This document shows, one piece after another, positions 1 to 4,629 of a DNA stretch of 7,370 bases; the stretch's first letter is position 1, and each line of letters begins with the position of its first letter. The DNA is from Acidobacteriota bacterium (GTDB lineage Bacteria > Acidobacteriota > HRBIN11). The notes under the pieces were generated by a model. The model saw only the letters and a list, made by a program, of their open reading frames with translations, was not told the DNA's origin and searched no databases. The stretch is from contig JAUQPV010000123.1 of NCBI GenBank assembly GCA_030550225.1, positions 1 through 7,370 on the forward strand, in the 5' to 3' direction. Made by a program: the position numbers and the translations under genes.

Positions 1-89
1 GGACAAGGCACTGCAGACCCGTGTCTTCGACGCCGTCAGGACGGGCGGCCCCGGGATGAAGGACGCCGGCATCCCAGTTAGCACTCCGA

Positions 90-130
90 GTCTGGGGTCT
101 ATAGTCTGAGGTCCCTTTTTTCTGGGACCT
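90..130. repeat. Short 7-base-period array (GTCTNNN) with hairpin
   Basis: Four consecutive 7-base units starting with GTC are visible: GTCTGGG, GTCTATA, GTCTGAG, GTCCCTT (90-117). Directly after, AGGTCCC (109-115) and GGGACCT (124-130) form a 7-base-pair inverted repeat around a T-rich 8-base loop. There is no T run after the second arm, so it does not look like a standard intrinsic terminator. The preceding 1-89 holds no gene I can support. Confidence 0.5.
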
Positions 131-147
131 GGCGACCGGGGTCCTAT

Positions 148-182
148 CTTGCATCCCGCATCTTGCATCTTATATCCTGCAC
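148..182. repeat. Degenerate 7-base tandem array (CTTGCAT-type)
   Basis: Five consecutive 7-base units follow a CYTGCAT-like consensus: CTTGCAT, CCCGCAT, CTTGCAT, CTTATAT, CCTGCAC. The array ends 20 bases before the start codon of the DUF2085 gene and just before its ribosome binding site, so it probably lies in the leader or promoter region. The same unit recurs at 861-902 before the next gene. It resembles in style the short tandemly repeated heptanucleotides known from cyanobacteria, but the unit differs and no relationship is claimed. Confidence 0.75.
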
Positions 183-202
183 ACCCCGTAGGAGCTGGGA
201 CG

Positions 203-694
203 ATGTCGAAGCATTCGCCCCTGTACCGGCTCCTCCTCATAGCGACGGGCGTCCTCCTCACGCTTTGGAACCTGGCTTGGCTGGCGCCGGCCTTTTGGTT
301 CGGAGCGCCGGGTCTGCGGGGTGCATGGGCCCGAGGGAGCTACGTGTGCTTCCGGTTTGTCTGCCATCAGCGGCCGGACCGGACGTTCCACATCGATGGC
401 CGCCCCCTGGGCGTGTGTCAGCGGTGTAGCGGCCTCTACACGGGCCTATGGATGGGCTGGCTGGCCGGATGGGCCGCTCCGTGGACCCGCCGACGCGTAC
501 GGGTCCTGGGGTATGGGGCCTTGGCCGCTTGGGGGTTCATGGGTATCGAGTGGCTTCTGGGCGTCCTCACGACCTGGAATCACCCCGAGACCCGTTTCCT
601 GACCGGCTTGATCGCCGGTGGGTCGGCCCAGTACGCCCTTCTGGCAGGGTTTGACCGCGTCCTGCGGATAGAAGGCGGGCAGGCAGGAGGATAA
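203..694 (+). CDS. DUF2085-family small membrane protein
   Basis: The product is a predicted inner-membrane protein of 163 residues, of unknown biochemical function. It matches the DUF2085 pattern: a hydrophobic N-terminal helix (about residues 9-30), the conserved Cys-His-Gln-Arg at 54-57, a short loop with a GRPLGVC stretch, Cys72-x-x-Cys75, then a helix beginning SGLYTG (about 76-95) and two further hydrophobic segments (about 100-120 and 130-150). The invariant Cys/His residues suggest metal binding or a redox role, which is inference. The start at 203 is chosen because GGAG (191-194) lies 8 bases upstream; an in-frame ATG at 149 falls inside the 7-base repeat array and would add a non-family N-terminus. 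The gene stands alone, with 252 bases of repeat-containing spacer before the next gene. Confidence 0.85.
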   Translation: MSKHSPLYRLLLIATGVLLTLWNLAWLAPAFWFGAPGLRGAWARGSYVCFRFVCHQRPDRTFHIDGRPLGVCQRCSGLYTGLWMGWLAGWAAPWTRRRVRVLGYGALAAWGFMGIEWLLGVLTTWNHPETRFLTGLIAGGSAQYALLAGFDRVLRIEGGQAGG

Positions 695-695
695 C

Positions 696-804
696 GGAGC
701 CGTTCGGTTCAGGGGATGTTCGAGAAGGCCGATTTTGCAAGGAAGTGACGGATTGACAGGGTCGGGGAAAAGGGTTTCCGAGCAAAACCCAAGAAAGCGG
801 CTCC
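696..804. repeat. Possible small element with terminal inverted repeats
   Basis: GGAGCCG (696-702) and CGGCTCC (798-804) form perfect 7-base inverted ends about 95 bases apart, with weaker similarity continuing inward. Inside lies a second inverted repeat, GGGTTT (772-777) and AAACCC (785-790). No convincing target duplication flanks the ends and no open frame inside looks real. It may be a degenerate miniature element, or simply the transcript end of the DUF2085 gene. The rest of the spacer, 805-860, shows nothing recognisable. Confidence 0.25.
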
Positions 805-860
805 ATCCCTCCGTCCGTGAGAAGATGGACGCCGGGATGACGGCCGGGTCACGAACCCCT

Positions 861-902
861 CTTGCATCCTGTGTCTTGTATCCTGTATCTTGCATCCCGC
901 TC
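861..902. repeat. Degenerate 7-base tandem array, second copy
   Basis: Five clear units in register (CTTGCAT, CCTGTGT, CTTGTAT, CCTGTAT, CTTGCAT) are followed by a decayed sixth (CCCGCTC). The consensus CYTGYAT is the same as at 148-182, and again the array sits shortly before a ribosome binding site and start codon (947). Units alternate CT and CC at their first two positions, which suggests expansion of a 14-base double unit. Confidence 0.75.
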
Positions 903-946
903 TTCCATCCCTAAGGCGGGAACCCCTGCGTCTCGGAGGTAGGTCC

Positions 947-1135
947 ATGAAGATCCGTATCCCCGATTGGCTCGCCCGGCGTCTGCGCAAGTCGGAACCC
1001 GTCCTTACGATCGAGTCCCCGGGCCTCTTCGACGACATGCCCGAGGGATTGAAGCAGTTTTTGATTTTTGTTCTGGCATTTCTGACGGTCGGCCTCGTCG
1101 TCTTGTTCCTGGCCGCCATGATGACGATGTATTGA
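947..1135 (+). CDS. Small C-terminally anchored membrane protein, unknown function
   Basis: This is a 62-residue protein I cannot assign to a family. The first 25 residues are basic and include an amphipathic-looking IPDWLARRLRK stretch. Residues 26-36 are acidic or polar (ESPGLFDDMPE). Residues about 38-62 form one strong hydrophobic segment running to the C-terminus, as in a tail-anchored protein. It is taken as real because GGAGG (935-939) lies 7 bases before the ATG, the codons end in G or C as in neighbouring genes, and the hydrophobic design is coherent. Longer in-frame starts upstream fall within the 7-base repeat array and are unlikely. The gene lies between the DUF2085 gene and the infC promoter, apparently on its own transcript. 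A role as a small membrane-complex subunit is possible but unsupported. Confidence 0.65.
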   Translation: MKIRIPDWLARRLRKSEPVLTIESPGLFDDMPEGLKQFLIFVLAFLTVGLVVLFLAAMMTMY

Positions 1136-1249
1136 GGGGTGTGGGATATGGGATGCCTTCATGGGAAGCCGCCCCGGTGACAGGTGGGAAGGGCAGGGTC
1201 GAGGGACAGGCCGCCGTCCCGCTTGGCGCATCCCAGATCAAAGGGCGTC

Positions 1250-1278
1250 TTGACAGGCGGTCGCTCCGAGCTTAACAT
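1250..1278 (+). promoter_or_regulatory. sigma70-type promoter of the infC operon
   Basis: TTGACA (1250-1255) is a perfect -35 hexamer. TAACAT (1273-1278) matches the -10 consensus at four of six positions, including the three most conserved, and the spacer is exactly 17 bases. Transcription would start near 1285, giving a leader of about 30 bases before the infC GTG. The position just upstream of a translation-gene operon makes this the most credible promoter in the window. Confidence 0.75.
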
Positions 1279-1315
1279 GATGTCCGCATCCTGAATATAT
1301 CGGGTCATAGAGCTT

Positions 1316-1837
1316 GTGACTCAGCCGTTTCAAACTTTCCGAGTCAATCAACAAATTCGGGCGCGGGAAGTTCGCCTCGTCGATGAACAGGGGCGGCAGA
1401 TCGGCATCGTGCCCCTGGAACAGGCCTTAGCGATCGCCGAAGAACGGGGCCTTGACCTGGTCGAGATCGCCCCAGAGGCGCGGCCGCCCGTATGCCGTCT
1501 GCTGAATTACAGCCAGTGGATCTATCAACGGAAGAAGAAGGAGCGGGAGGCTCGGCGAAAACAGCGGCAGGTCGATATCAAGGAAGTTAAGTTTACGATC
1601 CGCATCTCCGGAAACGACTACGAGGTCAAGCGCCGGCAAATCGAGCGCTTCCTGGCCGAGGGCGATAAGGTCAAGGTCACGGTCCGTATGAAGGGCCGGG
1701 AGCGAGCCCATCAGGACATCGGGCTTCAGATGATGCGTCGGATCTTGGACAGCTTTGCGGAGGTCGCCCACGTCGAGCGACCCCCCGAACTGGAGGGCCC
1801 GAACATCACGGCCGTCTTAAGCCCCCGAGCAAAGTAA
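1316..1837 (+). CDS. infC: Translation initiation factor IF-3
   Basis: IF3 binds the 30S subunit, keeps it apart from 50S and checks start-codon and initiator-tRNA pairing. The 173 residues cover the full family length. The N-terminal domain begins near residue 9 (RVNQQIRAREVRLVDEQG) and carries LVEIAPEARPPVCRLLNYS (48-66). A lysine/arginine-rich linker helix spans about 71-90. The C-terminal domain holds KEVKFTIRISGNDYEVK (89-105), FLAEGDKVKVTVRMKGRE (112-129) and LEGPNITAVLSP (159-170). The start is GTG at 1316; no ATG lies between it and the in-frame stop at 1292, and no purine-rich ribosome binding site is visible. A rare start codon is a known feature of infC genes and underlies autoregulation in E. 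coli (AUU). The residues LNYSQWIY replace the more usual MDYGKFKY. Confidence 0.96.
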   Translation: MTQPFQTFRVNQQIRAREVRLVDEQGRQIGIVPLEQALAIAEERGLDLVEIAPEARPPVCRLLNYSQWIYQRKKKEREARRKQRQVDIKEVKFTIRISGNDYEVKRRQIERFLAEGDKVKVTVRMKGRERAHQDIGLQMMRRILDSFAEVAHVERPPELEGPNITAVLSPRAK

Positions 1838-1839
1838 TC

Positions 1840-1885
1840 GGTATTAGGTATTGGGTGGTCTTGGAGACCCGACACCCAGCACCTC
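1840..1885 (+). repeat. 7-base GGTATTR repeats folding into a hairpin
   Basis: Just after the infC stop codon, GGTATTA and GGTATTG (1840-1853) run in tandem, and their counterparts appear inverted as CCCGACA, CCCAGCA, CC (1868-1883). In the middle GGTCT (1857-1861) and AGACC (1865-1869) make a perfect 5-base-pair stem with a 3-base loop. Outside it GGGT/ACCC and GGT/ACC extend the pairing with small bulges. It may be a decayed inverted pair of 7-base arrays, an mRNA structure between infC and rpmI, or both. Confidence 0.5.
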
Positions 1886-1890
1886 AAGCC

Positions 1891-1978
1891 CTCTCAAAAA
1901 CCTCCTTCCCGTGGGAGAGGGTCAGGTGAAGGTCCCCATGGCAGGCCTTCTCTTGCGGGAAGGGGGGATTTTGGAGAG
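1891..1978 (+). repeat. Long imperfect inverted repeat upstream of rpmI
   Basis: The left arm 1891-1911 (starting CTCTCAAAAACC and ending TTCCCG) is nearly the reverse complement of 1956-1978; the two agree at about 19 of 23 aligned positions. The 44 bases between arms include GGGAGAGGGTCAGGTGAAGG, which resembles a dispersed intergenic repeat style common in high-G+C genomes. The hairpin ends 16 bases before the rpmI ribosome binding site, so in the transcript it could affect rpmI translation or 3' processing of infC. Whether it is a REP-like element or a regulatory structure cannot be told from one copy. Confidence 0.5.
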
Positions 1979-1994
1979 CGCTTCTTACTTACCC

Positions 1995-2006
1995 AAAGGG
2001 AGGTGA
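1995..2006 (+). promoter_or_regulatory. Strong ribosome binding site of rpmI
   Basis: AAAGGGAGGTGA is a near-perfect match to the 16S anti-Shine-Dalgarno partner. It contains an in-frame GTG (2003) that would itself be covered by the ribosome binding interaction; the second GTG at 2012, 8 bases after GGAGG, is therefore the start. This gives the standard L35 N-terminus MPKAKTKR. Confidence 0.85.
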
Positions 2007-2011
2007 CTGCC

Positions 2012-2209
2012 GTGCCGAAGGCGAAGACGAAACGGGCGGCCGCCAAGCGGTTCCGCATCACCCCGACGGGTAAGGTCATGCATTACCGGGCCTCGCGGAG
2101 TCACCTCCTTCGGAAGAAGAGACCCAAGCGGAAGCGTCACCTGCAGCATCCCAAGCTGATGGCCCCCGGCGATGCCCGTCGGGCCCGCCGCATGCTTCAA
2201 GCTTCGTGA
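2012..2209 (+). CDS. rpmI: 50S ribosomal protein L35
   Basis: L35 is a small, very basic protein of the large ribosomal subunit. The 65 residues match the usual length and show the family layout: MPKAKTKRAAAKRFRITPTG at 1-20, GKVMHYRASRSHLLRKK at 20-36, KRKRHL (39-44), and a basic C-terminal tail ending RRMLQAS. The GTG at 2012 is preferred over the in-frame GTG nine bases earlier because that one lies within the ribosome binding site and would add the non-family residues MTA. It follows infC after a 174-base spacer with two large hairpins and precedes rplT after 117 bases. In E. coli L20 represses rpmI and rplT translation by binding upstream mRNA; a comparable control here is possible but unproven. 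Confidence 0.95.
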   Translation: MPKAKTKRAAAKRFRITPTGKVMHYRASRSHLLRKKRPKRKRHLQHPKLMAPGDARRARRMLQAS

Positions 2210-2326
2210 CGGCATGATGACATGGCGACGTAACGGGGTCGCGAAGCGGGGTCGCCGAGGCCCGACGGTTGAAGCGTCACGCCATTCCGCCATCCCGATA
2301 TCACGAATTTCTGATGAGGCTTTACG
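2210..2326 (+). other. Structured rpmI-rplT spacer
   Basis: The 117-base spacer contains ATGGCG (2222-2227) pairing with CGCCAT (2280-2285), extended by ACG/CGT with a 2-base bulge. Within the loop CGGGGTCGC occurs twice (2234-2242 and 2247-2255). No gene is present. GAGG (2316-2319) is the rplT ribosome binding site, 7 bases before its ATG. The spacer is longer than the usual few tens of bases between these two genes and may fold into a control element for L20. Confidence 0.4.
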
Positions 2327-2701
2327 ATGCCCCGTGTGAAACGTGGTCCCAAACGTCGGTATAAGCGGAAAAAGCTGGCCCGAGAGGCAAAGGGCTTTTG
2401 GGGAAAGCGAAAGAACTCGTATCACATGATGCGCATCGCCGTGCTCCGCAAGTGGCTCCACGAGTATGAGGGCCGGCGCCTTCGGAAGCGCCAGCTCCGG
2501 CGCCTGTGGCAGGTCCGCATCAACGCGGCCGTGCGTCCCCTGGGGTGGACCTACAGCCAGTTCATGGGCGCCCTTCGGAAGGCCGGGATCGCCGTGAATC
2601 GCAAAATGCTGGCCCACCTGGCCGTGACCGATCCACCGGCCTTCGCCGCTATCGTCGAGCAAGCCCGAGCGGCCCTGGCCCCGCCGAGTCCTCCCGCATG
2701 A
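2327..2701 (+). CDS. rplT: 50S ribosomal protein L20
   Basis: L20 binds 23S rRNA early in large-subunit assembly and in several bacteria also represses its own operon. The 124 residues (usual length about 117-120) start with the signature MPRVKRGPKRRYKRKK and continue with AKGFWGKRKNSYHMMR (22-37). The highly conserved RLRKRQLRRLWQVRINAAVR lies in the centre, and the C-terminal globular domain holds YSQFMGALRKAGIAVNRKML. The last residues (LAPPSPPA) are a short extra tail. The ATG has GAGG 7 bases upstream. Only 7 bases separate its stop from the pheS ATG, so the two are almost certainly cotranscribed and probably translationally coupled. Confidence 0.97.
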   Translation: MPRVKRGPKRRYKRKKLAREAKGFWGKRKNSYHMMRIAVLRKWLHEYEGRRLRKRQLRRLWQVRINAAVRPLGWTYSQFMGALRKAGIAVNRKMLAHLAVTDPPAFAAIVEQARAALAPPSPPA

Positions 2702-2708
2702 CGGTCCG

Positions 2709-3785
2709 ATGGATTGGCGAGAGTTTGAAAGCACCATCGCCCGGTTCCGGGAAGACATCCGTCGCGCCATTCAGGACGCCCGTTCGGAGAGCGACCTACA
2801 GGACATCCGAGTCCGCTGTTTCGGGCGCCAACGGGGGTTCTTGCGGGAGCAGTTCAAGCGCATGGCCGACCTGCCGCCCGATCTCCGTCCTCGGGCGGGC
2901 CAACTCCTGAACGAGCTGAAGGAGTGGCTGGAGCGCGAGATTGCCGATCGCCAGCGGCGTTTGCAGGAAACCCACTTAGAGGAACGATTAAAACAAGAGC
3001 GGATCGACTGGACCCTCCCCGGCACGCCCTACTGGCGGGGCGCCGTCCACCCCATCCAGCAGGTCCGCCAGGCGATCGAAGACATCTTCCTGGAAATGGG
3101 TTACGCCGTCGTCAGCGGGCCGGAGATCGAGACGGACTACTACAACTTCGGGGCCCTCAACTTTCCCCCGGACCATCCAGCCCGGGACATGTGGGACACG
3201 TTATACATTCACGGCGAATGGCTCCTGCGGACCCACACCTCGCCCGTCCAGATCCGCGTCATGCAACGTTACCGACCCCCGATTCGGGTCATCGTCCCGG
3301 GCAAGGTCTACCGACATGACGAGCCCGACGCCACGCATGCCCCCGTCTTCCACCAAATCGAAGGCTTGGTCGTCGACCGGGGGATTCGCTTTTCCGACCT
3401 GCGGGGCACGCTGGCCTACTTTCTGCAACGTCTGTTTGGACCGGCCTGCAAGATGCGGTTCCGGCCCAGCTACTTCCCGTTCACCGAGCCGAGTGCCGAG
3501 GTCGACATGTCGTGTCTCCTCTGCGGGGGCCGGGGCTGTGGGGCTTGCAAGCAATCGGGATGGCTGGAGGTCCTGGGGGCCGGCATGGTCCATCCCAACG
3601 TCTTACGGGAGGTCCGTATCGACCCCGAGGTATACTCGGGCTTTGCTTTCGGCCTGGGGATCGAGCGACTGGCCATGTTGATGTTCCGGATCCCTGACAT
3701 TCGGCTGTTCCTTCAGGGTGACGTCCGCTTCCTGGAGCAATTCCGGGTAGACACGTGGGCCTTCCGGGACGACGTGACGTCCTGA
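2709..3785 (+). CDS. pheS: Phenylalanine--tRNA ligase alpha subunit
   Basis: PheS is the catalytic chain of the alpha2beta2 enzyme that charges tRNA-Phe in the cytoplasm. The 358 residues are near full family length. Residues 1-100 form the charged N-terminal helical arm. The class II catalytic core shows HPIQQVRQAIEDIFLEMGY (114-132), THTSPVQIRVM (175-185), motif 2 YRHDEPDATHAPVFHQIEGL (201-220), FPFTEPSAEVD (256-266) and motif 3 GFAFGLGIERLAML (311-324). Two CxxC pairs (Cys269/Cys272 and Cys277/Cys280) form a probable zinc knuckle, seen in a subset of bacterial PheS. The ATG has no clear ribosome binding site and likely depends on coupling to rplT. The usual partner pheT is not downstream; the next gene is convergent, so the beta chain must be encoded elsewhere. 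Confidence 0.97.
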   Translation: MDWREFESTIARFREDIRRAIQDARSESDLQDIRVRCFGRQRGFLREQFKRMADLPPDLRPRAGQLLNELKEWLEREIADRQRRLQETHLEERLKQERIDWTLPGTPYWRGAVHPIQQVRQAIEDIFLEMGYAVVSGPEIETDYYNFGALNFPPDHPARDMWDTLYIHGEWLLRTHTSPVQIRVMQRYRPPIRVIVPGKVYRHDEPDATHAPVFHQIEGLVVDRGIRFSDLRGTLAYFLQRLFGPACKMRFRPSYFPFTEPSAEVDMSCLLCGGRGCGACKQSGWLEVLGAGMVHPNVLREVRIDPEVYSGFAFGLGIERLAMLMFRIPDIRLFLQGDVRFLEQFRVDTWAFRDDVTS

Positions 3786-3795
3786 CGTCGTCCCG
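3765..3795. terminator. Hairpin between convergent pheS and the CheW operon
   Basis: CGGGACGACGT (3765-3775) and ACGTCGTCCCG (3785-3795) are perfect reverse complements: an 11-base-pair stem with a 9-base loop. The stem overlaps the pheS stop codon (3783-3785) and ends 11 bases before the stop of the convergent gene. Its placement fits a terminator serving both directions, but neither side is followed by a T run, so it would be a U-less hairpin or need Rho. Confidence 0.55.
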
Positions 3796-3805
3796 ACATC
3801 AGGAT

Positions 3806-4225
3806 TCACTGCCACAAGTCCCCAAAGTGGCGGGTTAATAGGGTCTTCATGTCGACGAAGTGGAAGAGGCCATATCTCGTATGGAGTTCGTACGGGCAGA
3901 AGGGGACGTCCGCCTGACGGACGACCTTCTGGATGTCGTCCCGCCCGAAGGAGGGGAAAAGCTCGCCGACCGGGAAGGCGACGAGGACTTCGCTCTCCAT
4001 ATAAGTGATAAAGGTTCCCGTGATATCCCCCTGGACGTCGCCTAAGGGTTCCCGCAGGTCGATGACCGGGACGACCCATCGGTCGAGACGGCAGATCCCT
4101 CGCAGGGTCGGCTGACTCCACGGGACCCGATAGACGGCCGGCCGGTCCAAGATGCGGTAGACCCGCTGGAGGTCGATGGCGTAGCGACGAGGTGAGTACC
4201 GGTACTGAAAGCCCATCAGCCTCAT
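3806..4225 (-). CDS. CheW-like domain protein (second of a pair)
   Basis: CheW proteins are small cytoplasmic adaptors that link chemoreceptors to the kinase CheA. This 139-residue protein has the size and layout of a single CheW domain: an opening beta-strand with the YAIDLQRVYRIL pattern (15-26), RVPWSQPTLRGICRLDRWVV (33-52), then PVIDLREPLG (53-62), which matches the most conserved CheW segment, and a C-terminal helix FVDMKTLLTRHFG (123-135). Similarity is moderate, so a specialised or non-chemotactic role is likely. The ATG overlaps the stop of the preceding gene in ATGA, and GGAGG (4233-4237) lies 7 bases upstream, so it is translationally coupled. It is the last gene of the operon. An open frame continues further upstream but only as a shadow of the two preceding genes. 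Confidence 0.7.
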   Translation of the reverse strand: MRLMGFQYRYSPRRYAIDLQRVYRILDRPAVYRVPWSQPTLRGICRLDRWVVPVIDLREPLGDVQGDITGTFITYMESEVLVAFPVGELFPSFGRDDIQKVVRQADVPFCPYELHTRYGLFHFVDMKTLLTRHFGDLWQ

Positions 4226-4629
4226 GGGGACGCCTCCGCGGGGACCTGATCTGTCCAGACCTGTAGGAGGGTCGGCAGGTAGACGACATAGACGGGCACC
4301 TCGTCCCGAAAGTACAGGTGCGTGACCCACGGGATGCCCCGGTCCAGCCAGCCGCGGGGGATCGGATGCAAGTCGCTTTCGGCGACCTCGTCGATGCCGT
4401 CGACCCGACCGACCTGCCATCCGAGATGGACGTCCTGGGAGGCGAGAAGGACGACCGTCTCGCCGGCCTCGGGCACCGGCCCCAGGTGGTCGGCCCGAAG
4501 CCACCGGGTGCCGCCCCAGACGTAGGCCGTCGGCAGGGCCGTCACGTCGCTCACCGAGACGACCCGATGGACCCACGTCAGGTCCACGGCCAAGACATAG
4601 TCGGCGACACGAAAGCGGAGATACTTCAC
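4222..4629 (-). CDS. CheW-like domain protein (first of a pair)
   Basis: This 135-residue cytoplasmic protein is a divergent CheW domain. It begins MKYLRFRVADYVLAVDLTWV, the expected first strands, followed by VHRVVSVSDVTALPT (20-34). Later GWQVGRVDGIDEVAESDLHP (about 71-90) corresponds to the CheW stretch that ends the second subdomain. The usual RG-ilPVIDL core is replaced by LRADHLGPVPEAGETVVLL, so it may have lost part of the standard binding surface. The start is GTG, overlapping the TGA of the oxidoreductase gene by GTGA, with GAGG 7 bases upstream. It shares little sequence with the next gene's product, so the pair is not a recent duplication. No cheA or receptor gene is visible. Confidence 0.62.
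   Translation of the reverse strand: MKYLRFRVADYVLAVDLTWVHRVVSVSDVTALPTAYVWGGTRWLRADHLGPVPEAGETVVLLASQDVHLGWQVGRVDGIDEVAESDLHPIPRGWLDRGIPWVTHLYFRDEVPVYVVYLPTLLQVWTDQVPAEASP

Noticed and set aside
2..109. 3' end of a gene entering from the left edge (plus strand)
   Set aside because: One frame is open to a stop near 109 and its first 24 codons are G/C-ending, but the peptide matches no family I know and its end runs into the 7-base repeats. It is too short to support.
753..758. TTGACA as a promoter for the small membrane gene
   Set aside because: No -10-like hexamer lies 16-18 bases downstream, and it falls within the possible miniature element.
446..895. Minus-strand open frame of 149 codons
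   Set aside because: Half of it is antisense to the DUF2085 gene and its beginning is the 7-base array read in reverse; it has no family features.
1985..2770. Minus-strand open frame of 261 codons
   Set aside because: It is antisense to rpmI and rplT, whose identity is beyond doubt, and has no recognisable domain.
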